From Novosphingobium barchaimii LL02 (GTDB taxonomy: Bacteria; Pseudomonadota; Alphaproteobacteria; Sphingomonadales; Sphingomonadaceae): a stretch of 64,000 nucleotides of DNA. Where the stretch lies: NCBI RefSeq assembly GCF_001046635.1, contig NZ_KQ130457.1, positions 129,641-193,640 of the forward strand, in the 5' to 3' direction. The translations under genes and the position numbers were made by a program. Under the pieces are notes generated by a model. It made no database searches. It was given only the letters and a program-made list of their open reading frames with translations, and was not told where the DNA came from. Positions 1 to 9,400 of the stretch are shown here, in pieces. How positions within the stretch are numbered: position 1 is the first letter of the stretch; each line of letters opens with the position of its first letter.

Positions 1-94
1 ACGCGATGTCGCCAGCGCTGAGTTCGGCATGGCTCAGATACGCAAGGATCTTGCGACGCGGGGTGGAGGCCAGAGCTTCGAACACTTTCTGCAT
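1..94 (-). CDS. ArsR-family HTH transcriptional regulator (5' end only)
   Basis: The minus strand reads MQKVFEALASTPRRKILAYL and continues for 31 codons before leaving the window. This is the typical opening of an ArsR/SmtB-type winged-helix regulator (ALASTPRRKILxxL). It is divergent from the desaturase at 178. ArsR regulators of this type are often paired with SRPBCC-domain proteins, and such a protein is the second gene of the divergent operon. Its likely targets are the two direct repeats lying between the genes. Effector unknown. Confidence 0.75.
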   Translation of the reverse strand, partial: MQKVFEALASTPRRKILAYLSHAELSAGDIA

Positions 95-103
95 GAGCCT
101 TAT

Positions 104-164
104 TTAAGGAATGAGCTAATCACTTGACAAGGGGTGTCGGATAATTAAGCAATGAGTTAATTAC
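104..164. promoter_or_regulatory. Pair of 20-bp direct repeats, candidate ArsR operators
   Basis: TTAAGGAATGAGCTAATCAC (104-123) and TTAAGCAATGAGTTAATTAC (145-164) match at 17 of 20 positions. They are 41 bp apart, about four helical turns, and fill the 83-bp gap between the divergent ArsR gene and the desaturase. A TTGACA hexamer lies between them at 124-129. The layout suits an autoregulated divergent promoter; binding is inferred. Confidence 0.5.
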
Positions 165-177
165 CTCGGAGGTTGCA

Positions 178-1155
178 ATGCCCGACGTGTTCCCCAGCCA
201 AGCCCCATCCGCGCCGCCCAAAACGACGGTAAACAGCCTTATCGACATTGCCGGTTGCAGCCCGGTCGAAGGGCAGGTTCGATGGGATCCCGTCCATTCG
301 ATATGGAACGGGAGCATGATGGTGATCTCGCTCGTCGTGGCGCCGTTCTTCGCGAGTTGGTCTGCCTTGGGCGTGTTCTTCGTGCTGACGGGGGCATCGC
401 TTCTGCTGGGACACAGCATCGGCTTCCATCGTCTTCTGATACATCGCAGCTTCGCGTGCCCGCTCTGGCTGGAGCGGGTGCTGGTTTGGATCGGCACGCT
501 GGTGGGCATGAGTGGGCCGTTCTGGATGATCCGCACGCATGACCTGAGGGACTGGGCGCAGCGGCAAAGCGACTGCCACGACTATCTCGCGCATCGGCGT
601 CCCCTGCTGATCGACGCCTGGTGGCAACTCCATTGTCGGCTCGAGCTTGTCGATCCGCCAGCGTTCGACCTCGGACAGGCCGGGAAGGACCGCTTCTACT
701 GCTTCCTGGAGCGGACCTGGATGGTGCAGCAGGTACTGGTGGGCATAGCCCTGTATTTCGCCGGAGGTTTGCCTTGGTCGATATGGGGCGTGTGCGTCCG
801 GGTGAGCGTGTGCGTGACCGGGCACTGGTTCGTCGGCCACCTCGCGCATCGGCGCGGGCCGCAGTCGTGGTTTGTGGACACCGCGGGCGTGCAGGCCCAC
901 GACGTTCCTTGGGCTGCGATCCCGACGATGGGCGAAGCGTGGCACAACAACCACCATGCCTTTCCGGGCTCGGCGCGGATTGGCATCTACCCAGGGCAAA
1001 GCGACTGGGGCTATCGGGTGATCGCGATGCTGGAGCATCTCGGCCTCGCCTGGGACGTGGTAACGCCTGAAACCATGGCGCCTCGCAAGGAACTGCGACC
1101 GGCGGTGGCCCAGGGCCAGCCCAACGGCAGGTTCTCCCAAGCGGCGAGGGCCTAA
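178..1155 (+). CDS. Fatty acid desaturase (acyl-CoA desaturase family)
   Basis: 325-aa membrane di-iron desaturase that would introduce a double bond into an acyl chain. Histidine boxes are visible: HRLLIH near residue 84, a CHDYLAH/HRR region near residue 133, and WHNNHHAF near residue 260, with hydrophobic spans between them. The HNNHH box is the diagnostic third box of the family. The ATG follows a strong GGAGG at 168-172. The next gene starts 3 nt after the stop, so the two are co-transcribed. Opposite ArsR control suggests regulated remodelling of membrane lipids. Substrate and regiospecificity cannot be read from sequence. Confidence 0.82.
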   Translation: MPDVFPSQAPSAPPKTTVNSLIDIAGCSPVEGQVRWDPVHSIWNGSMMVISLVVAPFFASWSALGVFFVLTGASLLLGHSIGFHRLLIHRSFACPLWLERVLVWIGTLVGMSGPFWMIRTHDLRDWAQRQSDCHDYLAHRRPLLIDAWWQLHCRLELVDPPAFDLGQAGKDRFYCFLERTWMVQQVLVGIALYFAGGLPWSIWGVCVRVSVCVTGHWFVGHLAHRRGPQSWFVDTAGVQAHDVPWAAIPTMGEAWHNNHHAFPGSARIGIYPGQSDWGYRVIAMLEHLGLAWDVVTPETMAPRKELRPAVAQGQPNGRFSQAARA

Positions 1156-1158
1156 GCC

Positions 1159-2979
1159 ATGCGCAAGCTGCTTTCCTTCGAAGGCCGGCTCTCGCCACTG
1201 CTTTATCTTCTTGCCGCGCCGATGTTGTTGCTTTCGCAAAACCTCATGGTAGCGCTCTGCTACAGCTGGCGGGGCGTTGCGCTCCATGCCGATGCCTGGT
1301 TCTGGCTCCTGCCGCTGCGCCGTCTGGCGCAGATGCCAGGTGTCACGGCCACACAGGCCGCGACGGTATTCGCGCTGGCGGTCTTGATCGCGTGGGGCTT
1401 GGCGGCGTTCTCGTTCCGCCGTGCGAACTGGTCCGGGCGTGGACACAGGCTAAGTTTGTTCGCGATCTTTCCCGTGTTCCAGATCATCGTCGTCGCACTG
1501 CTCTGCGCAATGCCGCGCCGGCAAGGCGAACCGGGTGAGCAACGAGACGACGAGGTGGATCCGGCCGAAGTCCTGCAAGGCGTGCTGGCAGGCGTGGCGA
1601 TCATCGTCATCGCGGTGCTGATCTCGGCATTGACGTTTGGGGCCTATGGCTGGGGTCTCTTCGTGGCGACGCCCTTCGTGGTCGGAATGACGACCGGGTA
1701 TATCGTGAACCGCCGCGCACCGTTGACCGGCACGCGTACCACGGCGCATGTCCTTGCGGCCGGTGCCCTGGGCGGACTCGCCTTGCTGATGTTTGCGCTG
1801 GAGGGCTTCATGTGCATCGTCCTGGTCGCGCCGCTCGGTCTGGCCGCCGCAGCGCTTGGAGGCGCCTTCGGCCGGGCCATCGCCCGGTTCGGACATGATG
1901 GCAGCAGGCCCTTGATGTCCGTCGCCGTGCTTCCGGTGCTGCTCGCGCTCGAAGCGAGCATGCCGCCCGCGACGCCCATAGACACGGTCGAAAGCATCGA
2001 CATCGCCGCTTCGCCGGACGCGGTGTGGCAAGCGATCACCAGCGAAGCTCCCATCGGCCTGTCGCCGGGGCTTCCCGGACTTGCGGGGTTGGCCTACCCA
2101 GTCCGCAGTAGCCTTCAGGGCGAAGGCGTCGGCGCCACGCGCCTCGGCGTATTCTCGACTGGGACTGCGGTGGAACGGGTGACCGAATGGCAACCCGGCC
2201 GCGTGCTGGCCTTCACCGTCCTGTCGCAGCCCCCGGCGATGGAAGAGATGAGCCCTTATCGCCACCTCCATACTCCTCACCTGACGGGGTATGTCGTCAC
2301 CGGCGACACGAAATACCTACTCGCGCCACTGAGCAACGGGGGCACCAGACTTACCCTGCAGGCGCAAACCGTGCTGCGCATCGATCCGATTGCCTATTGG
2401 CAGCCGATCGCACGCTTGGCGTTCCATTTGAACGTCCGGCGGGTACTCAACAGCGCCAAAATTGAGGCGGAGGGCAAGGCGTCAAATGAACGAACGGACG
2501 CGTTCAGCGAGGCAATTTTCAGCCGTGAACGTCGGGGATCAGATCGACACCACCGACAGGATGGGACCGGGCGCTTGTGGCAAGAAAGCTTCCGGCCTGC
2601 GCCTGCCAACGTCCGCTCCAGATTAAGCGGATATTTGACCATGGCGGATGAAACCACACTGGGGATGAAGGCGCGGACGCCCGGCCTGCTGGATGTGCGT
2701 ACCAGCTTCGATGCGGCGGGGCCCATCGTCTGGCAAGGCCAGGAATACTGGCGCCGCGACGCGATCCGTATCCACATGGACATGAACGTCCGCCGATTAG
2801 GCGGGGCAGGGCGATCCCTCAGCGCCAGAAGCGCTTTGCATCCACGAGGGCCTCATAGTCTTCCGCCGCCGCTTCCAGCAGCCTGGGGTCCGGGCCTTTC
2901 CCAACCAGCGCCGCCGCATCCGGCTCGCCGGCGAGACCGAGCCTCCCCAGCAGTTCCGGGGTACCGGCATGATCGTTGA
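1159..2979 (+). CDS. Membrane protein with C-terminal SRPBCC domain; ORF probably over-extended by a frameshift
   Basis: The N-terminal 250 residues hold about six hydrophobic segments, starting with a DUF805-like FEGRLSP motif. Residues about 270-440 look like an SRPBCC/polyketide-cyclase ligand-binding domain (IDIAASPDAVWQAITS, then VERVTEWQPGRVLAF). After residue 441 the sequence becomes low-complexity and Arg/Pro-rich, and its last 160 bases run antisense over the CYTH-CHAD gene, so this tail is unlikely to be native. At 2482-2489 the bases are tcaaatga: one extra A in the A run would give TCA AAA TGA and end the protein at residue 443. Likely co-transcribed with the desaturase. Function unknown; the SRPBCC domain suggests binding of a lipid or hydrophobic ligand. 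Confidence 0.6.
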   Translation: MRKLLSFEGRLSPLLYLLAAPMLLLSQNLMVALCYSWRGVALHADAWFWLLPLRRLAQMPGVTATQAATVFALAVLIAWGLAAFSFRRANWSGRGHRLSLFAIFPVFQIIVVALLCAMPRRQGEPGEQRDDEVDPAEVLQGVLAGVAIIVIAVLISALTFGAYGWGLFVATPFVVGMTTGYIVNRRAPLTGTRTTAHVLAAGALGGLALLMFALEGFMCIVLVAPLGLAAAALGGAFGRAIARFGHDGSRPLMSVAVLPVLLALEASMPPATPIDTVESIDIAASPDAVWQAITSEAPIGLSPGLPGLAGLAYPVRSSLQGEGVGATRLGVFSTGTAVERVTEWQPGRVLAFTVLSQPPAMEEMSPYRHLHTPHLTGYVVTGDTKYLLAPLSNGGTRLTLQAQTVLRIDPIAYWQPIARLAFHLNVRRVLNSAKIEAEGKASNERTDAFSEAIFSRERRGSDRHHRQDGTGRLWQESFRPAPANVRSRLSGYLTMADETTLGMKARTPGLLDVRTSFDAAGPIVWQGQEYWRRDAIRIHMDMNVRRLGGAGRSLSARSALHPRGPHSLPPPLPAAWGPGLSQPAPPHPARRRDRASPAVPGYRHDR

Positions 2980-4279
2980 GCACACCCAAACGGTCCTGAA
3001 GGGTCTCCAGCGCCGACACGAACCGCTTGTGACGCCTCTTCTCGCGTTTCTGATCGTAGAGACCCGCGAAGAACTCGGTGGCGTAGCGCAGCTTTTTCGC
3101 CGCCTTGCGCACTGAATGGCGCGCTTCGTCGTCCAGCTGTTCGAGATGGCGGCCGCTCTTCTTGACCTTGCGGCGGAAGCGCTGGAGTGCGCCCTCGGCA
3201 AAGTCCCGCGCGGGCATCTCGCGGATGTCCACGGTCTGCTTCAGCGACAACCATTGTCCAAAGGAAATCCATTCCACCACGTCCAGCAGCAGGATGCGAG
3301 CGCGATCCGACTGCAGCGCCGCGGCGGCGTTGTCGTAGGCTTCCTTGCGGGCGAACTGCAGCCGGGCCTGAATCGTGCCCTCGCCAGCGCGTTCGATCAG
3401 GACGTCGATGTCCCGCGCCATGCCGAGTTCGCCGGCCAGCCAGCGCAGATCGTCATTGAACGGCGCGGATCGGCCGTCAATCAGCATGTCCCGGTGGATG
3501 GCAAGGGCGGAGCGCAGCCGCCGCAGCGCCACGCGGGCCTGATGGAGCGCGCCGGCGTCACGGCTGTCCAGCACCAGGGGCACGTTGAGCCGAAAATGGC
3601 GCAGGCAGGCATTGGCGATCGCCTGGCAGGCCGCTGCGGCCGTCATCGCCCGGTCGAGAACAACGGGCTCGGCCTTGGCCCGCGACACGACAGGTCCCAG
3701 CAGCCGATAGCCGCGCTCCGCCTTGCTGAGCACACCCAGATGAACGGGCGCGGCGGCGTCGATCTGCCTCGCGAGGGCGAAGAGCCCGGCTGGATCGCCG
3801 CTCTTGCGCTCCAGCTCGACTTCTTGGAGCATCGACTCCCGATCTCCCGCGATTATGCGGCCTTGGTCCAGCGCCACTTCGATGCCTTCGACGTTCCAGA
3901 TGCGCCGCTCGTTCTCGACGGTGAACACCGGAGCGATCGCTCCAATTTTTTCGCCGAGCAATGCGGGGATCGGCGTCGAGTGGTCGATGATCGGCTGGTC
4001 GTCCGCGACCTCGCGCTCCCATTCCGGGCGGATGAACATGCCGGCGGCGGCGGCGCCGGCCTTGACTGTCTGCACGCGCCGCTCGCCATTGCGCCGGATG
4101 CGCAGGGAGAGCCCGGCGCGGGCGAGGTCGTGGTTCGGCGTATCGAAATATGTGGCGTATTGCCGGACCCTCTCCGCTGCTCCCCCGAACAGGCCAGACG
4201 CTTCCAGCACGTCGGCGCCTTCAGGAGACAGCTCCAGCTTCAGTTCGACTTCGATCTCGTTCGTCTCGTCTGACGTCAT
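2819..4279 (-). CDS. CYTH and CHAD domain protein (inorganic triphosphatase-like)
   Basis: 486 aa. The N-terminal CYTH domain (about residues 8-200) starts with the ExExK signature EVELKLEL and carries the alternating acidic/basic strands of the triphosphate tunnel fold (LSLRIRRNGERRVQTVK, LQEVELERKSG). Residues about 215-480 form a CHAD domain, helical and rich in Arg/His (ARVALRRLRSALAIHRDML, SVRKAAKKLRYATEFF), thought to bind polyphosphate. The architecture and length match YgiF-type tripolyphosphatases of alphaproteobacteria. No operon partner. The 3' end overlaps the doubtful tail of the opposite ORF. Confidence 0.88.
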   Translation of the reverse strand: MTSDETNEIEVELKLELSPEGADVLEASGLFGGAAERVRQYATYFDTPNHDLARAGLSLRIRRNGERRVQTVKAGAAAAGMFIRPEWEREVADDQPIIDHSTPIPALLGEKIGAIAPVFTVENERRIWNVEGIEVALDQGRIIAGDRESMLQEVELERKSGDPAGLFALARQIDAAAPVHLGVLSKAERGYRLLGPVVSRAKAEPVVLDRAMTAAAACQAIANACLRHFRLNVPLVLDSRDAGALHQARVALRRLRSALAIHRDMLIDGRSAPFNDDLRWLAGELGMARDIDVLIERAGEGTIQARLQFARKEAYDNAAAALQSDRARILLLDVVEWISFGQWLSLKQTVDIREMPARDFAEGALQRFRRKVKKSGRHLEQLDDEARHSVRKAAKKLRYATEFFAGLYDQKREKRRHKRFVSALETLQDRLGVLNDHAGTPELLGRLGLAGEPDAAALVGKGPDPRLLEAAAEDYEALVDAKRFWR

Positions 4280-4346
4280 GCGCTATCCTTGGATAATCCA
4301 TTAAAGATAACAACCCATGAGCGAGCGATTGGTCGCAACCGTTTTG

Positions 4347-4652
4347 CTATCTCGCGTTGCCACACATCCAGGTAGCAATCGCCAAAAGGTACTTGCTACC
4401 GCTTGCCGCAGCCTTTGTGAGCGTGCCAAAATAATCGGACATTTCAGGATTCCGATCACCCTCGGCGCGCCAATAGGCAAGGTCAGCGCAGGGGTAACAC
4501 CCGTCGTAACTTTTCCAGTCCTTGTCGATGAAATCGCCGAGATGGACAACGAAGGCGAGGCGCTGATGGTTGAAGTCGGGTCGCTTGCCCGGCGCGGCCG
4601 AGGCAACCACTGCGGTACCCGCCAGCATGGCCAGGAAAATGAGATGACGCAC
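4347..4652 (-). pseudogene. Truncated exported metallophosphoesterase relic
   Basis: 101-codon ORF with a clean signal peptide (MRHLIFLAMLAGTAVVASAA) followed by FVVHLGDFIDKDWKSYD. That is the GD-box of calcineurin-like phosphoesterases of the Mn-dependent ADP-ribose/CDP-alcohol diphosphatase type. After about 50 residues the similarity stops: the GNHD and later metal-ligand boxes are absent and the tail is unrelated. Intact enzymes are about 300 aa and do not normally begin with this leader directly before the GD-box. It looks like a deletion remnant fused to noise, though a small secreted product cannot be excluded. Confidence 0.5.
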
Positions 4653-4838
4653 GCTTTGCTCGCCTTTTCCCGGAGAGGACGGCGCGATCTAGTGCATCTA
4701 CCCGCCGATTGTCACGCATGCTTCACGCAAGGGCCCTAGCAGTCCGGCCGAAACTGCAACGAATCGTCGATCAGGGAAGAACCAGATGAGAGCGCCCGCC
4801 CGGTGGCAGGCTCGGTCGTTCCCGGGCGCGCCGATGCC

Positions 4839-5375
4839 ATGAACGACATGACCTCGCTGGTGAGCCGGCGGCAGGCCGCTGCCGATGACGCGGCGCTGCG
4901 CGATACGCTGCTGCGTTTCGTCACCGGACGCCTGCACGACCGAACCGAAGGCCAGGACATCGTCCAGGAAACCTACGTCCGCCTCTACGACTATCGGCGC
5001 AAGCGCTCGATCGCGGACGCGGCGGCGTTCTGCTTCGCGGTCGCCCGCAATCTCGTCCACGACCACTTCCGGCGGCTGCGCACGATGCCGCCGGCCGGCG
5101 AACTGTGCGAAGACATCCCTTGCCCGCAGCCGCGTGCGGATGAGGTTCTCGACTATCGTCAGCGCTTGGACATCCTGTCCTCGGCGCTGAAGGTGATGCC
5201 GCCGCTGCGCCGGGAAATCTTTATGCGCCGCAAGTTCGACGGGGTGCCCGGCGCGACCATCGCCGTTGACCTCGGCATGACCCAGGCCGCCATCGACAAG
5301 CACTGCACTCGCGCGCTGGCGGACCTGCGCCACGCGCTCGAGCGGCGCGGCCTTACCGTGTCGGAGCACCCATGA
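4839..5375 (+). CDS. fecI-like: ECF RNA polymerase sigma factor, FecI type
   Basis: 178 aa from the ATG at 4839 (MNDMTSLV); an upstream in-frame ATG at 4803 adds 12 uncharacteristic residues. Sigma-2 region: DIVQETYVRLYDY then AAAFCFAVARNLVHDHFRR. Sigma-4 region: LPPLRREIFMRRKFDGVPGATIAVDLGMTQAAIDKH in character. The stop overlaps the FecR start (ATGA), and a TBDT with an N-terminal signalling domain follows, giving the complete sigma/anti-sigma/receptor order of Fec-type cell-surface signalling. It should direct transcription of the receptor gene when the receptor is occupied. Confidence 0.9.
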   Translation: MNDMTSLVSRRQAAADDAALRDTLLRFVTGRLHDRTEGQDIVQETYVRLYDYRRKRSIADAAAFCFAVARNLVHDHFRRLRTMPPAGELCEDIPCPQPRADEVLDYRQRLDILSSALKVMPPLRREIFMRRKFDGVPGATIAVDLGMTQAAIDKHCTRALADLRHALERRGLTVSEHP

Positions 5376-6325
5376 GCCGCCGTGCCGTCCTGATGGACGC
5401 CGCCCGCTGGGCGATGCGCGAGGACGATGCGGCGCTGGACGAAGCGCCGCCCGCGGCCGCCGCCGAGGTCCAGGCCGTGCTCGACGATCCCGCACTGGGC
5501 GAAGCTCTGGCCGAACTCGATGGCATCGGCCGGTTGTCCGATGCTCAGGTCCTGGCGATGCGGCAGGGGCGGCGCCGCGCGCTCGGCGCCGGGCTCGCCT
5601 CGGTGCTGGTCGCGTTGGTCGGCATCGGCGGCTGGAACCACGACTGGGCCGGTGTGGCGTCGGTGCCGCGCGAACACTTCGAGACCCGGCGCGGCGAACA
5701 GATGACCATCGAACTGGCCGATGGCTCGACCTTGCAACTGGACGGGGCGACTGCGCTCGACGTCGAGATCGGCGGCGGCCACCGCATCGTCGAACTCCAG
5801 CGGGGCGAGGCCTACTTCGACGTCGCCCACGATGCCGCGCACCCCTTCGAGGTGCGCGCGGGGGATTCCAGCACGCGGGTCCTGGGCACTGCCTTCACGC
5901 TGAACCGGGACAGCCGCGACGTGAAGCTGGCGGTGTACCGAGGCGCGGTGCGGTTCGGCGGCTACCGGACTGGGCGCGAAGGCGTCGTCGTCCCGGCGGG
6001 GTGGCGTTCGCGCTTCAGCGGCGGGGTGGCGCAGTCGCCTACGCGCTTCGACGCGGCCCAGCAGGACTGGCGCCAGTCGTGGATCGACACCGACGACATG
6101 CGGCTCGGCGAACTCGTGGACGCGCTGAACCGTCGTCAAGGTCCCGAGATCATCGCGCCATCCGCCGAGTTGGCGGCGATCCCGCTCGCAGGCCGCTTCA
6201 AACTCGACGACGCGCGAGGGCTGCTCACCGTAATGGGCGACGTCTACGGCTTCCGCGTGGAAACAACGCAGGGGCGCCTGCGGCTCGTGGCCGCCGCAAG
6301 TGACGCAAAAGCGCCATTAAACTGA
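5372..6325 (+). CDS. fecR-like: FecR-family anti-sigma regulator
   Basis: 317 aa. The cytoplasmic N-terminal part (1-69) contains the AARWAMRED-type DUF4880 motif. There is one membrane span at about 70-88 (LGAGLASVLVALVGIGGW), then a periplasmic FecR domain at about 100-200 (RRGEQMTIELADGSTLQLDGAT, GEAYFDVAHD, RVLGTAFTLN). A C-terminal STN-like segment (LVDALNRR, IPLAGRFKLDD) ends the protein and should contact the receptor signalling domain. Overlaps fecI by 4 nt, so translation is coupled. Confidence 0.92.
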   Translation: MSRRAVLMDAARWAMREDDAALDEAPPAAAAEVQAVLDDPALGEALAELDGIGRLSDAQVLAMRQGRRRALGAGLASVLVALVGIGGWNHDWAGVASVPREHFETRRGEQMTIELADGSTLQLDGATALDVEIGGGHRIVELQRGEAYFDVAHDAAHPFEVRAGDSSTRVLGTAFTLNRDSRDVKLAVYRGAVRFGGYRTGREGVVVPAGWRSRFSGGVAQSPTRFDAAQQDWRQSWIDTDDMRLGELVDALNRRQGPEIIAPSAELAAIPLAGRFKLDDARGLLTVMGDVYGFRVETTQGRLRLVAAASDAKAPLN

Positions 6326-6415
6326 CGCTGCAACGCAACAAAATTCTTTTGTCCTGATCTTCGTCGTACCCCGTCTTCCCCTCGGAGGCGCGTCGCGCTC
6401 GAACGGAGGAAATCG

Positions 6416-9400
6416 ATGTTGATACGGGGAATCTCTCTTAGCTCCTTGGCCATTGCGCTGGCATTCGCCGCGCCCGGCGTCGCTCAGGCGGGCACGGCCA
6501 GCACCGCGCTGAACCGCCAGATGCAGTTCGCCATCGCGCCGTCGGACCTCAGGACCGGGATCTCGCAGTTCTCGCAGGCGACCGGGCTTCAGGTCGTGGT
6601 GAAGCCGGCGGCCGTTTCCGGATTGCGGACCGGCGGCGTGCGCGGTGCCCACACGGTGCGCGAGGCGCTCGACCAGCTGTTGCGCGGCACCAACCTCTCG
6701 GCGCAGATGCAGGGCGGGATCGCCGTGCTGAAGCCAGCCGCGAGCCCGGCGCCGGTTCGCCGCATGACGCAGGTGCAGTATTCCGCCGTCTCCGCAGCCG
6801 AAGCCCCGGCAGCGACAGGGACCGACTTCGAGCCGGCATCGGAGGAGATCGTCGTCTCGGGCTACCGCCAGAGCATCGCCCAGGCGCAGGAACTCAAGCG
6901 CCGCGCGGTCGGCGCCGAGGATGACATCGTCGCCACCGATATCGCGGCCTTTCCCGACCTGAACCTGGCGGAATCGCTCCAGCGCATTCCGGGCATCACC
7001 ATCACCCGTGACAGCGGCGAAGGACGCCAGATCGCCCTGCGCGGCCTCGGTGCCGACTTCACCCGCACCCAGCTCAACGGCATGGAAGTGCTTGGCAACA
7101 CCGCCTCGGGCATGGACAACCGCGGCGGCGTAAGCCGTTCGCGCTCGTTCGACTACAGCCTGTTCGCCTCCGAACTGTTCAACCGCGTCGCGGTGCAGAA
7201 ATCGTACTCCGCCGAACAGGACGAGGGCGGCATCGCCGGCACCGTGCAACTCTACAGTGCCAAGCCGTTCGACTACGACGGCACGAAGTTCGTCGTTTCC
7301 GCCAAGGGCCAGACCAATACCAACACCGACGGCGTGACGCCGCGCGTGGTCGGCCTCGCCTCGGGCCGCTGGGGTGACTTCGGCGCGCTGGTCTCTGTCG
7401 CCTACAGCCAGATCCGCAACAACGAATACGGCTATCGTAACTGGGGCTGGGGCCTCACCAAGTACAACGCGGCGAACATCGGCCCGAACATCGACGCCGC
7501 GACCCGCCAGCAATTGCTGAACGGCGTTTGGCAATCGACCGCGCAGTCGCCGTCCAGCTGGTACACCGACCGCAAGCGCCTCGGCATCACCTCGGCGCTG
7601 CAGTACCACCCGGGCGACAACTTCAAGCTCGATGTCGACCTGCTCTACGGCCGCCTGTCCGATAATCGCGATGACTATGCCCTCGCCACCGCCGGAGCCA
7701 ACCCGCTGACCGGCACCGCGATCGGCGGAACGCAGGTCATCCAGAGCGCAACGATCGACGATTCCAACACGCTGCGCGCCGCGAGCTACACCGGCATCGA
7801 CCTGCGTTCCGAGCATCACATCGTCAAGAACCACACCGACTTCTACCAGGGCGTCGCCAACCTCAGCTGGGACGTGAGCGAACGTCTGAGCATCCACGCG
7901 CTCGGCGGCGTCGAGGAATCGAAGTTCTCGCAGCCGGTGTTCGACAAGGTGTTCATGGAGCTGAAGAACACCGCCTTCAGCTTCGACATGCAGCCGACCA
8001 TCCCGGTCAACACTTACGGCAAGGACCTGACCGATCCGAACAACTGGGCGCTGCAGCGCCTCGACGTCCAGGAAAACAAGGTCACCAGCCGGTACACGAA
8101 CGGCAAGCTGGACGGCGCCTACAAGCTGGACGATGCGCTGACCCTGAAGGCCGGCGGCGAGTACAAGCACTTCGTCAACAGCGGCTACACCTGGGCCAAC
8201 AAGGTGTTCCACAACGTGCCCACGGTTACGCAGGTCCCCAATAGCGTCAAGCAGACGGTGCCGGTGGACACGTTGCTGCAGTATATCGTCGGCAACGTCG
8301 ACGGCGTCTATTCGCTCATCGGCGACAACCGGAGCCTGACCGCCGCCTATCTGCAAGCCGGCAGCGACTACCGCGTGGACGAGGAGACCTGGGCCGGCTT
8401 TGCCCAGCTCGACCTTGATACCGAGGTGGGTGGCATGCGGCTGCGCGCAAACGCGGGCGTGCGCTATTACTCGACCGACCTGACCTCGTCGGGCCACCTG
8501 GCGACGAGCGCTGGTTTCGCGCCCGTGTCGATCAGCACCAACAGCAACGGTTGGCTTCCGGCAGCCAACGTGGCGCTCGACGTGACGCGCGACGTGGTGG
8601 TGCGCCTCAGCGCCAGCCGCAACGTCAACCGGCCCGGCCTCAGCGACCTCGCCGCGGCGGGTTCGATAACGACCCGTCCGAACGGGGGGTCACTGAGCCT
8701 CGGCAACCCTTTCCTCAAGCCCTACAAGGCGACTTCGGTCGAAGGGTCGGTCGAATGGTACATGGACAGCCACGGCTTCGCCTCGCTCGGGTTCTTCTAC
8801 AAGAGCATGGACAGCTTCATCACCTCGTCCTCGAAGCAGATGCCCTATGGGGAGACTGGCCTGCCGCTGTCGCTGCTGATCCAGGGGCAGGACGCGAACA
8901 CGCCTTATGACGTCAGCCAGCCGATCAACGGCCCGGGCGCCGACATCAAGGGCATCGAAGCAGCGTTCCAGCACGACTTCACGTTCCTCCCCGGCGCGCT
9001 GAAGAACCTGGGCGTCTCGGCCAACGGCACCTGGTTCGACGGCCACCGCACTGCCTTCTACACCACCGGCGGCGTCACCACCTCGCGCGAGCTGCCGCTC
9101 GACAACCTCTCGAAATGGGCGTTCAACGCGACGATCTACTACGAGAATTCGCTGTGGGGCGTGCGTGTCTCCGACGCCTATCGCAGCCGCTACCTGACCG
9201 GCGCCGGCAACGCGCTCGCCAACTCGGGCGGGGGCATCAAGGCGACGAACAACGTCGACTTCCAGGCGCACTACAACATTCTGCCGGGCGTGCGCCTGAT
9301 CGCCGAGGGCATCAACCTGACGAACGAGCCGATCCAGCAGTTCGCCAACGTCGATGCCATGCGACCGGAGGTTTACACCACGAGCGGCCGAACCTTCAGC

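Noticed and set aside
157-1446. Long minus-strand open frames across the desaturase and SRPBCC genes
   Set aside because: Arg/Pro/His-rich shadow translations in high-GC DNA with no family motif; the plus-strand gene has histidine boxes and a strong ribosome site.
6317-8497. 726-codon minus-strand open frame opposite the FecIR receptor
   Set aside because: Composition is typical of antisense of a TBDT (GVG/VD-rich, no domains); the plus strand encodes a complete receptor.
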